A stretch of DNA of 64,000 bases from Tamarix chinensis (taxonomy: Eukaryota > Streptophyta > Magnoliopsida > Caryophyllales > Tamaricaceae): assembly GCA_030549775.1 (NCBI GenBank), contig CM060173.1, forward strand, positions 30,074,032 to 30,138,031, in the 5' to 3' direction. The translations under genes were made by a program, and so were the position numbers. The notes under the pieces were generated by a model. That model was given only the letters and a program-made list of their open reading frames with translations, made no database searches and had not been told where the DNA came from. Shown piece after piece: positions 23,169-35,600 of the stretch (the first letter of the stretch is position 1; each line of letters begins with the position of its first letter).

Positions 23169-24391
23169 CTAGTGGTAGGCCTACCAGTGCAGCAAATCCA
23201 TTTATTTACCGCTTCTGCTGGGTTCTTAAACAATCTTTGTTTTGGCATTGGCCCCACACGTAAAATAATATGAGGGTAATTAGGAATAAAATACAATATG
23301 TTAGTATATTTGTACATAATTAATAGTATACATACACCCAGACAATTTTTTGGTTCCAAGGATATGTCTGCCGATGCGTCTTGGTCTCAAGGCAGCTGTT
23401 TTTCGATGAGAAAAACTTAAACATAGTTTAGTAAGTTTATTTTTTAAATAAATAAAAATACTTTGAGGTCATTCATCATAAATAACTATCAAAGATAATT
23501 ATTTATTTTAAAAAAATAAATAAATCTAAAATAAATAATTGTTTTAGATAATTATTTTTAATAAATAACTTCAAATATAAACTTAATCGGAATAGTTAAT
23601 AGTTAATAATTACAATTTATTCGAACATATTAGAATAAACACTATATTTTGATAGAATGGTGCATCAGTCCAAAATCGAATTAGACTAGATAAAATTAAA
23701 TATTCAAAATTAATATTTTTAAGATCAAAGACTTGGATTGTAAACGGTTATTACTCGTGACTACATTATATAATTCAAATTAAGATCATATTGGAATGGT
23801 TAGAGTTGAAATAGTTATTTTTATTTTTAAAATCTTAGAATATCTTAGCTAGATTTTTTTTTTTGAGTTGTACCTTAATTTACTTTGCTACCATTTTTCT
23901 ACCTACTCTTTCATCAAATAGACAACCACAAACTTGATGGGTGGCTATAATGTTTTTATTTTCCAAAAAAAAAAACCTAAAATTTAGCCTTCAAATATAA
24001 TTATCTGAGTACATAAGCTTGATTTCGACCAAATTGGACGAAATGCTTGGAATCTTGAAACTCTTAGAATCAAGGACCAACCCATATCACATTCAGTTCA
24101 GATTGAGACCTATGTTTTCATTTAATTTTGATTTGGATTTTTAATCCAGACAAAATTATGGGTACCCTTATATTTTGGTCCTTATAAAAGCGAACACAAG
24201 AGATGTTAGTAATATTATCGGAAACAAAAAATGTTATTAAGTTAAGAGTTTGCTAAGGACAATCCTTAGAATCATTAGTAAGTATTTTATTTTGTTTCTA
24301 AAACAATATTAAATTAAAAATAAATGTCAAATACATAAATTGATGAGTATCATTAAATTATAAATATTTTTATTATTAGTTGCTTAATCGT
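23169..24391. other. Conserved non-coding stretch upstream of the peptide gene, copy 1
   Basis: Similar along its whole length to 43049-44250, including 'ttctgctggg', 'ggccccacacgtaaaataat', 'ggatatgtctg' and 'agtttgctaaggacaatcc'. No frame is conserved between copies, so it reads as intergenic or distal promoter DNA. Confidence 0.6.
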
Positions 24392-24850
24392 AGCTCATAG
24401 GCCAATTTTTTCATTAAACTAATTGACCAATGTAAAGAAATCCTGTGAAGTATGGAAAAGATATTTCATTATCCTTTTTTTATTTTCATGACTCATCGTT
24501 TTTTGTTTTGAAAATTTTTTTGTGACGAAATTGTTATTGGAATCACCTGATTAATTTTTAAAAAAAATTATTATTAATTTACATCAGATAATAATTTTAT
24601 TTTTTTATTTTTTATTTTTTATTTTAATTTTAGTAAATTTAATTTATTTTAAAATATATGTATATATAATGTGTATGTATGTGTGTGTGTGTATATAATT
24701 TTATTTTTATTATTTTCTAACATCACTATTTGTTAAAAAAATTAAAAAATATTTTTACGTTCTTCTCCGACCTGGTCTCCGTCCCGGCGCGTCGCATCCG
24801 CATCCCCATCCCGTCTCCGTGGAATACCAAAGAAAAGTCGTATGAATCCA
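24392..24850. repeat. Copy-1-specific insert with MITE-like 3' part
   Basis: Copy 2 lacks this stretch and joins 'ttgcttaatca' to 'ttgatggaccaaatc' within about 75 bp (44245-44320). The right part (about 24560-24830) is T-rich, then becomes C-rich with 'cgtctccg' motifs, recalling the minus-strand orientation of the hAT-like MITEs. Termini are not clear. Confidence 0.35.
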
Positions 24851-24941
24851 AAACTATGGACCAAATCTTGTCCGTCAGGTTGTCAACAGTCAAGACGTCC
24901 TGCCAATAATCTATTGCGCTACGCGTGAAATCATATGGGAT

Positions 24942-24950
24942 TATATATAA
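24942..24950 (+). promoter_or_regulatory. TATA box of peptide gene copy 1
   Basis: TATATATAA lies 117 bp upstream of the ATG at 25067. The paralogue has TATATAA at a matching distance. The leader between them is highly conserved, and a start site about 30 bp downstream would leave a 5' leader of about 85-95 bases. Confidence 0.6.
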
Positions 24951-25066
24951 CCCCGAGCGTTGGCGGACAAAGCAGGCATATACAATTTCAAACTCACGGA
25001 AAGACGAACCATAAAAGATCTTGAATTACCAATAACAGAGAAGATTCAATCAGGACTCCGGAGTTA

Positions 25067-25288
25067 ATGTCTGTCAAAATCAGATCTGCGATAGTGATTG
25101 TTAGCTGTTTTCTGCTGATGTCAGTAATAGAATCTGAAGGGAAGTTCTCTCGTTCCAATTTCAGAGGAAGTGGTGCCGGTGCTCCAGGTCGCTCTACAAG
25201 TACATCTTCAGGAAGCGGGCTTGACTCGTGTCCTTCCATAGTGATTGCAATTATTGCTTTCTTTGTTCCCTTCATAAGTGTCTACTGA
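25067..25288 (+). CDS. Small secreted Gly/Ser-rich peptide, copy 1
   Basis: 73-codon intact frame. Residues 1-25 form a classic signal peptide: basic n-region (MSVKIR), hydrophobic core (about residues 8-21), and a likely cut near ESEG-K. Residues 27-51 are rich in Gly, Ser and Arg (for example FRGSGAGAPGRS). One mature-part Cys lies at residue 55, and residues 58-72 are hydrophobic (IVIAIIAFFVPFISV). This could be a membrane anchor or a GPI-attachment signal following Ser-rich sequence, or an apoplastic peptide. I do not recognise the family. The start is supported by the TATA box, the signal peptide and strict conservation of the leader and ATG in the paralogue at 44517. Of 13 codon differences from that copy, 12 change the residue. 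An antisense frame (24994-25275) is also open in both copies but has no promoter cue. Confidence 0.65.
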   Translation: MSVKIRSAIVIVSCFLLMSVIESEGKFSRSNFRGSGAGAPGRSTSTSSGSGLDSCPSIVIAIIAFFVPFISVY

Positions 25289-25553
25289 ACCGAATAATTA
25301 AGCTATTTAAAAGCTGTTTTGATTGAAAATGCTATCTTCTTGTCATATATGTTTCCTTGTTTTATATGATTGTATTATTTGATCGATATAAGTCCTCTTG
25401 TTGTCATGTATTTTCCTTGTTTATATGATTGTGCCAGCCAACATAAGTCCTCTCGTAGTTTGATTCAGGCATGTAAACACCTTGTGTGACAGTTTATTTT
25501 TGTCAGAGATTAGTCATGTGCTCAGAGAAACAAATGGTGTAGCGGAAGGATTA

Positions 25554-25811
25554 ACAGCGTTGTTAAATTAGTTATGTGCGCAGAGAAACTAATGTTTATA
25601 TTGGCTGTGTCACGGATTGGAAAATTTCCAATCATATTCTATAACGTTTTCCGTTGTTTTATTGTATTTTCGTGCGATACCCTAGATGCTCCATGTCTGG
25701 TTAGGGGTTTCATCAAAAGGTATGTAAGCCAAACTCTATTTCATGTCCAAGGGCTGCTAATCCGCGAAAACATTAGTTTCTCTGCACACATAACTAATTT
25801 GACAATGTTGT
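25554..25811. repeat. 41-bp inverted repeat around an inverted 176-bp segment
   Basis: Arms 25554-25594 and 25771-25811 match at about 37 of 41 positions when one is reverse complemented (core GCAGAGAAACTAATG). The enclosed 25595-25770 corresponds to about 45014-45178 of copy 2 but in the opposite orientation, so 'ggctgtgt' lies left here and right there. Copy 2 has only the left arm. The frame at 25574-25882 that crosses this structure is judged accidental. Confidence 0.75.
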
Positions 25812-26085
25812 GTTGCACGAGAACGGGGACAAAAAAAGGGGAATGGAACGAAACGTGGAAATACTATTTTTTAAAATTTTAGAAAATGGAGACGGTAGAA
25901 AATGTTAAAAAAATTATATATATATATATATATATTTAAAATTTCTAAAATTATTACTTATATTAGTTAATTTTAATTATTAATAATTATTTTTAATAAA
26001 AATTTTGACCCCGAAACGTAGAAAGCGTTTCGGAAACGTTCGAGGACGGGAAATGGCACCTGACTGCCATCCCCGTGCATCAGTG
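25808..26085. mobile_element. hAT-like MITE, copy 2
   Basis: About 278 bp, opening TGTGTTGCACGAGAACGGGG and closing CCATCCCCGTGCATCAGTG, with an AT-rich centre and an (AT)n tract at about 25916-25936. It is the same family as 21846-22257 and 42661-42964. It abuts the right arm of the inverted repeat and the conserved exon, and is missing from the paralogous locus. A clean 8-bp duplication is not visible, perhaps because the inversion shares a breakpoint with it. Confidence 0.6.
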
Positions 26086-26087
26086 TC

Positions 26088-26264
26088 CAAGGGAAGGTTG
26101 GAAACCTCAATAGCGCAGTTGTGGAGATGACTAAGGAGAGGAATCTCAATTGGGATAAACACATTTCAACGCAAGAGAATGAATTCAAGAGTTTTATTCA
26201 ATCTTCAATTGAGTTACAATCTGCTCTCCTTACAACGGGAAGAGAAGTATATATAACTAGCTAG
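26088..26264 (+). pseudogene. Conserved orphan C-terminal exon, copy 1
   Basis: 58 codons plus stop, open from CAA at 26088 to TAG at 26262-26264. It aligns without gaps to 45191-45367. Both copies read QGKVGNLNSAVVE, then a charged, helix-prone stretch with NWDK and STQENEFKS, and end GREVYITS. Upstream exons are missing or unrecognised. The composition suggests a coiled coil or amphipathic helix. The protein is unknown to me. Preservation of frame over two diverged copies argues for a real former exon. Confidence 0.5.
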
Positions 26265-26410
26265 GAAGGGAGCCCTAATGCCTCAATACCAAGAATTTCT
26301 CAAGAATGTCATTCTTTCTTGGTCAAGAATCAAGAAGGATAAATTCCCAAGAAAGATGAGACATCACGATAACATCTGCCAGTGACTAATACCCTAGCTG
26401 CATATACAAA

Positions 26411-27564
26411 TGGAGAATGATTGAGGGTGAGGAGAAGGTGGTAGAAATTCTTGGAAGTAATGCTTCAAGTGCAAAGATATGGATATTTTGTAAGAGATTG
26501 CCTCAACATAAAGGCATTTAATTTGAGAGAAATTTCAAGTATAGAGTCATGCAATGATGAAGGGATTGAATTAGAGGATGAAGAGAGTGATGATATAGGG
26601 AGTTCTTATAGAGAGAAGGGCCAAGGGTGTTTTATTGTTCAATGAGTTTTACAAGTGCATCCATGATCATATTCGACTTAAAAAGATAAAATTTTCAAGA
26701 CCAAGTGTGAGGTGGAAGACAAAGTATGTAAATTCATTATTGATAGTGGCTCACACATTGATGTATAAAGTGAAGATATGGTGAAAGCAGTTGGCTTGAT
26801 GGCAACAAAACACCTAAGACTCTATTCTCTACAATTTCTCAACAAAGACAAAGGGGTAAGAGTCTCTAAACAAGTGCTTCTAAATTTTAAAATTGGTAAT
26901 TATGTTGATGGTGTGTTATGTGACATATTAATAATAGATGTATGGCATATCTTGCTTGGGAGGTCATGGTGATATGATAGGTAAATTTACCATAATGGAG
27001 TGCTCAATGAGTACATAGTTTGCAAGGGGAAAAAGAAGTTAAAGTTGAAGCATATTTTTGAGCTAGCAACTGAACCTAATAAGGCACAAGAGGAGCATGA
27101 GTTTAAGAGCTTATTTCTCTAAAATCAAGCCATGGAGAAGGCCATCAAGGAAGAAGAGATTTCCTACACTATATTGGTGAAAGAAGAAGCACAACAAGGG
27201 GAGTGGATCAAGCCAAAGTCAAGTTGCATCAAGTTATTAGAAAATTTTAGTAATGTGTTTGTCAAATATTTACTACCTAGATTACTACCTTTGAGAGCGA
27301 TAGAGCATGGTATTGATCTCATACCAGGATTTGCTCGTCCTAACAAGGTTGCTTATCGATGCAATCTTTAAGAGGCAAAGGAGCTTCAAAGACAAATTCA
27401 AGATTTTTTGGATAAGGACTATTATGTTCCTACTTTGTTGGTAACTAATAATGATGGAACGTGGAGGATGATTTACTTCAAGGGAGGTCAACAACATCAC
27501 AATCAAGTATAGATTTCATATAATGAGATTAGATGATATGTTAGATGAACTTTAAATAGAAAAT
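26411..27564 (+). pseudogene. Gypsy gag end, protease and RT start, copy 2
   Basis: 26451-26645 is a 64-codon frame with a zinc-knuckle relic ('YGYFVRDC') and an acidic tail. 26740-26972 is the aspartic protease: the active-site region reads 'IIDSGSHIDV' followed by a stop, then 'MVKAVGLMATKHLRLYSLQF', 'VLLNFKIGNYVDGVLCDILI' and 'HILLGRSW'. 27132-27371 gives 'FSNVFVKYLLPRLLPLRAIEHGIDLIPGFARPNKVAYRCNL', the usual RT entry. The text reaches 'LDDMLDEL' at about 27530-27555, then the insertion begins. Stops and shifts separate the pieces. Confidence 0.8.
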
Positions 27565-30500
27565 TGTAATACCCCAAAGTTTTCAAAATCTAAAATTTAA
27601 TATGTAACCCCTTATTGAAATAATTTAATCTCAAATTATTAATTTAATTATTTTGTGGACCTTTGATTTATAAAAATAGAAAGGATTATTTAAAAAATTA
27701 AAATAAATATATTATTATTTTTATCATATTATTTTTATTTAAATAAATCCCTAAACCCTAAATTTTACCAAAATATTTTCTTAAATTAATACCTTGAATT
27801 TTAGGTAAATTAATTTAATAATTTTTCCATTAACTTAATTTTTAATCCTAACTCTAAAAATAATTTTATTTTTTCTTTGCCCCTTTTTCCTTTTTGTCCT
27901 TTTCCTTTTTCCTTTTCTTTCCTTCCTTCTTTCTTTTTTTGAGCCAAACAGCCTTCTCCCTCTTTTTCTCCTACTAGGCCTAAGCCCCCTTTCTCTTATT
28001 TTCCTTTCTTCCTTCCTGCTTGTCCAACCCGTATCCCTCTCCCTTCTTTCTTTCTTTCCTCCTCCATTGGCCCAGCCCAACTCTCCTCCCTTTCTTTTTC
28101 TTTCCTTCCTTGCCAGGGCCAGCCTACCCATTCCTTCTCCTCCTCGCCTGATCTCCTTCTTATTTCCCCTTCTTCCTTCTTCTCCCCTGCAACATCAAGC
28201 CAAACACCCCCTGCCTGCACCTCGCACGCCCGCCACCTTCCGCCCTCCTACACTTGCAACCCCTACCTATAGCTCTCTCTATCTATCTCTCTCCTATCCC
28301 TTTTGTTCCATTTTTAGCCAAACACCCCTGTAACCTCCCCCACATGCCCTTTCTTTCCCCTTTCTTCTTCCTCTCCCTACCATTTTGCATGATGCATGAG
28401 AGATCCCTTCACCCACCTAACCCCCTACATTGAATGCCTCTTCCTTCTTCCCTTCTCTTTCTTCTCCTTCTCTTCCTCTCCTCTGCCTTATTTTTCCCCT
28501 CAAGCCCTTCTCTCCCTGCTCGATCTTCCCTTTCTTTATTTTCCCCTTTTCTCCCCTATTTTTGTTGCGCCGCCCCTAACCGTCGTCTCCACCACCCAAC
28601 CAGCCACCACACTAACTCTCCTGCCCCTACTACCCCTCTACTCCACCCCTAGCAACCATGCACACACCCTCCAACCAGCCCCCTTCCTTTTCTTTTCTTC
28701 TCCTCTCGACTACCTCCCTATATGCCACCTTGCACCACTCTTCGCCCCTCTTCCACTGCTACCAAAGCCACCCTTTGACCACCTGAAATCACCCTCAACA
28801 TGTAATACCCCCAAAATTTACAGTTGAAATTTTTTATTTATATTGGAAAATCATATATCAAATGGGGGGTGGTACCGCCATGATCAGTACAAGTTTGACC
28901 TCTGGCTAGCCTCATACTAACCACAAGGTTAAAAGATACAATGAACAATAACAGGAGATGATTAAAAACATAAGCAATATAATATTAAATACAAAAACCA
29001 GAGTGTGTAAAAGTTAAGGTTAATGCACGAATGATATGAAATACAAGATAATATCCCACTACGAGGAAATAAAAACAACAAAAACATAAAAGGGTGAATA
29101 TTCTATAGAACACCCTTTTTGACCCTATCCCAGGAACATCAAAACGTCACTCAACCCCGACCAACCCATCATAGGAATTAAAATCCTCAAGGGCCTCATT
29201 ATCTACCTACACAGACTCAGGAGGGGTCACTACTCGTAGAATGAGTGGCATACATAATAGGGGTGATTAGTATGCTATGTACTGAGTAAGGTAACCATAT
29301 AACTAAGATAGGGCATAGCGCATAAAATATAGATAATGCAAGCAGTAGGTTTTATTAAATTAATTACCACTATAAGAGTTTAAGCCATTAATACCAACTT
29401 TACAAATCTCTTGAATTATACCCACGTGAGTATAGAGACCCCATTATTATGGCCGGTGGAACGAAAATAACTACTCTAGAGAAAAACTCGCTTTACCACT
29501 ATTATAGTAGGTGGAATGGTAAACATGAACATCTCTAAGGCAAGATGCTCTTGGCCACTATTATAACCGATGGAAAGGTAAACATCCTAAGTCTAGTCTC
29601 AACCCACACAGTGTTTCACTATAAGTAATTAGTATCTTTTCCATGAATTATTATCATCCAAGGTTTAACTTATTGAGCTCGGAACCTCCACTATTATAAT
29701 CAGTGGAATAGGAATACTACTCCAAACATGATATCTAGGGCACAACACTCCTGGCCACTATTATAGTTGGTTGAACAGCAGTAATCACCCTAAGTATGGG
29801 CCCAACTCAATGATCTTCCACTTTAAGTGATAAATATTTCATTCATATCTTATTCAACAAGTAACTCCCATTTAGACATGCACACCTAATGGGCACTCCC
29901 AACTAATTACCACTCTACCAACTCGGACTCCCTTGAATACCCTATCCCTTAACCAGGGACCTCTACATTTCTCAAGACTCTAGGACCCCCATACACCTTC
30001 CACTATACTCATAAATGAATTAGAACCCTAACATATATGGGTCAAGGCCTACTTCCCTATTTCTCCACCTATACTCACCATTACCCACTAGGGTTTTCCC
30101 TTGAAAGCTTAACCTGACCTATGTGTCTCTAGCCTCTCCTATTCTTACTCAGCCCACGTTCTTCCTTGATCCCAACACCATCACCATACTCAACCCACTC
30201 AAAAACTAATATTCCAACTCCTTAACTCCTACATGTGATAATGACACCCTCGTTAGTCACCCCCGAAACCCTAATGTTCCCCCTTTTCCTCTACATCCTC
30301 TTCTCATACACAAATCTACCCTCTATTTGACTTAACTCACACTCTCCATATGGCACACCCTTTATCGTAATACCAATGTCCAACCAACCTCCTCAACCTT
30401 TCCCCACAATATCCATATCCTTAGGGATTTTCACCCAAAACCCTAGTTTTGCTTCCATGCATATTTCCCTCATCCCACGTATTAACTCTTTTCCAAGTAC

Positions 30501-31154
30501 ATCAATCACTCAAAATACACTTTCCTCCCCATGATCAACCTTCAAACTAGTTTTGGCCATGTAAGTTTTTTCCCTATGCAAAGCACATACACCCCATGCA
30601 AGGCTCACACTCCCAATGTAAGATTTTTACTCTAACCCTTCGTTTTATAATTTTCTCCTTTTATTTTCTATACCATGTTCCATATTGCACTTAGGGAATT
30701 CTCCCCAGTTCTCCTCACTCACTCCACCCTCTTTATTGTCTTTAATCCCCCATAACCATTCAAAACCTACATAAGGAATTTAAGCATACATGTCATAACA
30801 TCTCAACCATACATAAGAAACATGTCATCCATAAAAACTTATATCACACATATTTCACATAATACAAATCATGCTCACCATACCTTATCTCTTTACAAGC
30901 CAAATTGCGCCACACACATACTTATTTCACATTCACATATATTCACATATAACATACCAATACACCCATACATACAAGATTTATAACATAACCCAATCCT
31001 TAACCATATCCTTACCTAGTTGGACTCCGGGCTTGAAGTACAATCTTACACCTCCTCACAGGAAAGGGTTTGCTTAAAAACTATAAAGAGAGCATCGCTA
31101 GTCATTTCATCTTCTTCCTACTTCTTTTTTCTTTTTCTTTATTCCCTTAATCAG

Positions 31155-31193
<39 letters not shown>

Positions 31194-32613
31194 CTAATAA
31201 TAATACTAATAAAGAATTATTAAAATAAAATATATTTAAGTAAGTAGGAGGGAAAATGGCACAACTAGAAGGTACAATAGGTGAGGGGGTGGCAATGGTG
31301 ATAGTGTGGTGGCGGCAACGGCGTACGATGGTGGTGGAGGATGGTGCAAAAGAGGGATGTTGGGGTTGTAAAATGAGGAGGGGAGTTAGGGTTTCCTAGG
31401 TGGTAGGGTTCCTTGGGTCAGGGGGTGTGTGGTGGTGGTGGTGGCCTAACAACGGCGACGTAGTGGCGGTGGTGGCGGCGGTCGAGAGGGAGAGAAAAGA
31501 AAAGAGAGGGGAGAGAGATATAAGTGGTGGTGTGGTAAGGTAGGGGAGGGTTTTCTAGGTGGGAAGGGAGGTAGGGAGGGTGGCGGTAGTTGTGGTGGTG
31601 GCGACACATGTGGCGAAGGGACATGCAAAAGGGTAGCTCGAGCCGCCCACTTTGCACAGGTGGGATATAATAAGAAGGGGAAGGAAGGGTAGGGGAGTGG
31701 TTCGTTGGGTGCAGGGTAATGTAGGGAAGAGGAAGAGAGGGTGTGGCAATGGCGATGCGGCCTAGTGGCAGTGGTAGCAGAAGCTATTTGGGTGGTGCGA
31801 GTAAGGGCTAGGGGAGTGGATTGACAGAGAGAAAGAGAGGGAAGGAGGGAGTGGGGAGGGGTATTTATAAGTATAGGGGTTGGGGAAGTGGAAAAGAGAG
31901 GGAAGAAGACAAGAGGAGGGGGTTGATGGCTTCCAACTAGTGTGCAGGTCAGAGCTGTAGTGCGGTAGGGGGATAGGGGCAGGTTTATAGGGCAAGTGGA
32001 GCAGGTGAGGGGTTTTGAGGTTTGTAGGAGGGAAGGGGACCATACAGGGTCGTGCCTACTATATGCCTTGCAAGGCCAAATAGGGAAAGAATGAGGGAGA
32101 GTGGGGAGGGGGAGATGCAAAGTAGCTATGTGCGGGCTATGTAGATCAAGGAAGAAGAAGGACACAAGGGCAGAAGGGGAAAGAAGAGAAAAAGAGAAGG
32201 AGAGAAAAGGAAAAGAGGGGGTGTTGCACAGGCTTGGGCTGCTTGGCGGTAAAGGAAAAGAATAAGAAAACTAGGTGGGGGAAGGGAGGAAAGGAAAGAA
32301 AAGAGGGATGAGGGAGAGTTAGGCCTCTGTTGGGTGCATCTTAGTTAGATGAAGAAGGGGGAAGGAAGGAAAAAGAGAAAAGGAAGAAAAGAAGAAATAA
32401 AGAAAGAAAAAGGAGGGAAGAAAAGGGGGAGAGAAAATAAGGAAAATGGGGTGGTAGGGTGTTTTGGATTTTTTTGGAGTTTTAGGAATAAAAAAATAAT
32501 AATAATAATAAATATTTTTTATTAATTTAGAAATTATTATGATTCATTTATAATTTATCTTAGATTAGTAAATAAATTTAGTCTCTACTAATTATATACC
32601 TACATTATTTTTC

Positions 32614-32668
<55 letters not shown>

Positions 32669-35600
32669 GCATTATTATTTTATTAGAAATGATACATATA
32701 ATTAAATCTTATCCAATAATTTTTTGTTTTATTCTTCAATCCTAAAATAAAGTTTTGGGGTATTACACAACACCTCCCTACCTCACCTTACCCGAACTCC
32801 CCCTCAGCTCCTCCTTTTCCTTTCTTCATCTTCTCCCTCCCTTCTTGAAACCTCTTTTCATCAACCATTGCCATTGTCTCCGCCATCACTCCACAACCAC
32901 CAGCCACTACCTACACCTTGCCTCACTCCTACACCCAACAACCAACCCCAACTCCTCTCCACAAGCCACCACCCGATCCTTCTTTCTCCCCTTTCTTCTA
33001 TTTTCAATCCTTCCTCTCACCCCTTCGATCGAGCATGCATGCTCACGCTACATGGGCAACATGAGATGTGCTACTCGTTTGAGGGTGTATTCCTAGCTAC
33101 TTTTGTGATATAATATGGCTTAATAATAATGGTATTTAGTAATCCTTTTTGATAAAAATCATTCTTTTAATTATTTACTAATAATATGTTACTTGTGAAA
33201 TTTTTTTAGGTACAAATTTTTACTAATCAAAGCTTAATCTTTTTAACCGAGATACCGGTAAAGTTTGGTTGTTGCCAAAAATAAGGTAATCATTATACCC
33301 TACTAAAATATATATATTTATATATGTTAGCACGTTAGGGTTTTGGTATGTGTTTTGTGTGAAAATGAGGTGTTCTTATAGATCCCATGATTGTTATGTT
33401 ATCTTGTATGTGGTGTACTATGTGAAAAAGGATGACTAAGAAAAGGGGAGATATTGGTGATAAGTATTATGTGCATATACATGTCATACTAAGTAAATAT
33501 GGACATTAGTAATAGAAAATAATGCTAATATAAGCCATAGGGGTATTTTAGCCATTTGGACATATTATAATGTATAATCCTAAATGAGATGTTTAATGTG
33601 GTATATTTAATGCTAAAAAGAAATATGAAAGTTTGGTGGAGTATAAGTATAAGTGTTAGTAGAAATATCCATATTTATGGCCTAGGGATAATTTGGTAAT
33701 TTTCATGTATGGTATGGATTATCTTAATGAAAATGTATGCTAAGTGTTATGGGATGTGGACAATGAAGTTAGGATTTGTAGTATTAAAAATACTTTTTCC
33801 ATCATGAAAAATGTTATTTTATGTTATAGGGGCATTTTAGTAATTTTACATGTTCATAAAGAGTGACCTAAATAAATGTACATGGTGATTGATAATTGAT
33901 GTTAAGAATAATAATAAGGATTTTGTGGTGTCAAATGATGCAAGTGGGTTATGGATATTAATATTTTATGTGCTAAGGGTAATTTGACAATTTTATACAT
34001 AAGAAAGGTATTTTGGAAATTTTACAAGTAAGAAGGGTAATTTGATCATTTTACAACTAAGAAGGGTATTTTGGTAATTTCACAAGTAAGAAGGGTAATT
34101 TAAAAATTTTACAAGTAAGAAGAGTAATTTGATAATTTTACAAGTAAGAAAAGTAATTTGATAATTTTACAAATAAGAAGGGTATTTTGGATGTTTTACA
34201 AGTAAGAAGGGTATTTTAGTAATTTTATAAGTAAGAAGGGGTAATTGGGTAATTTTGTATATAATAATATGGCAATTGTTCTAATTAACCTTCATATTAA
34301 TTAAAAAGTGGTTCTAAATAAGAAATAGGGGTTTGTGACCTTAGTGTCACCTATTTAAGCGTAGTCATAAATATTATAAATCCTATGGGTATTTTGGTAA
34401 ATTGGAGTGTATTATAATGACTATGCATGGTCTAAGGGTAAATTAGTAAATTAGGTTGTGTTATGATGTTATTTCCATAAACGTGCAAGAGGTGCCTTAA
34501 TTGCTAATTATGCATGAGAGTGTGTGTTAGTTGTTCTAGAAGTGCATGTTAGGGTTTATGTGTAAATGATCATTTGGTGTGTAGGGTACTTTAACTTCAT
34601 AATCAAAAGTATAATCATGATATGTTAATATGTTATGGCTTGTTGACAAATAAAAATGAATTATATGATGGAAGTGGATAATAAGAGGAAGCCTTAATCT
34701 TAGGGTCATTTTGTTCATTTTGACATAAGATGCCTAAGTATATGTATTAGAACTTAGAAAGGCCTTAGTAGACTATTTAAGCTAACATTGGTAAGAATAC
34801 TGATATTGATTACTTCTTAATAATGGAAGCAAATAACAATGGTTAAATATGTAATTAATGCTTTTCTTGTTATCACCTTAATTAAGACACTAATACTTAA
34901 AGTGGAAGGCCTTGAGATCGGAAATAATGACTCTTTAGGGGTCGCTACCTTAGAGGCATGGTTTAGCCCATGATTATTTAGGATTTTGCTGGTGTGCCTT
35001 AGCATCCCAGCCAAGCCCTACACTTAATCTATTTAGCTCTACAGACCTACTTAGGGAATATGCATACTTATGGATTAGGTGTCCTTGTCGGCAAGGTACT
35101 ATGTGTCTTCGTGCACCAGTGCGACTAGGGTACATTTACGTCCCTAGGTTAATAGTCGGTAGGATATTGTGTTGCTTGTATATGCCAGTTTGACCAATGT
35201 ACCTTTGTGTTTCCGGATTCGTAATCTCCCCCTCAATTTAAATAAATGGAATTGGTGTGTTAATTAAATGGAAAGACACTAATCACTTACAATAGAACAC
35301 CACGTAGGTTGGGACCATGTGGATTATATCATATCTACCGGTCCACTGGTTATAATAGCAGCCAAATCTGTTTTGCTTAGGAGTTTTATATGCTTACCGG
35401 TCCACCGATTATAATAGTGGCTAGGTACGTTTTATCCTGGAGTTGTATATGTTTACCAATGCACCTGTTATAATAGTGGCCAGGTGTGTTTTACCTTAGA
35501 GTTATATATCTTGTGCCTGGCCCACCGGTTATAATAGAGGGGTCCCCGAACCTACGGGAATATAATTTGAGAGATGATTATGATTAATATCAAATAAATG

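Larger units (their letters stand above)
20941..26410. other. Duplicated peptide-gene segment, copy 1
   Basis: Aligns by eye, in order, with 38701-38860, 42508-45392 and 50787-50930. Shared landmarks include 'gaggataaa', 'actccatttactca', 'tgcccagatc', 'gaagggtttga', 'cctaccaRtgcag', the peptide gene, and a conserved short exon with the sequence after it. Copy 1 has several insertions missing in copy 2, and the reverse. It ends at about 26410, where sequence like copy 2 gives way directly to the second truncated gypsy copy. Confidence 0.8.

Noticed and set aside
28067..28827. Overlapping plus-strand frames of 72-143 codons, pyrimidine-rich
   Set aside because: Same GC-rich module of the related element in reverse orientation. 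No motif, and the frames are not conserved among family members.
31446..32165. 239-codon minus-strand frame, the longest in the window
   Set aside because: It lies in the purine-skewed block of an LTR-like element. The composition is Pro/Ser/Leu/His/Thr-rich with no domain, and overlapping frames are open too. Low stop density from composition explains it.
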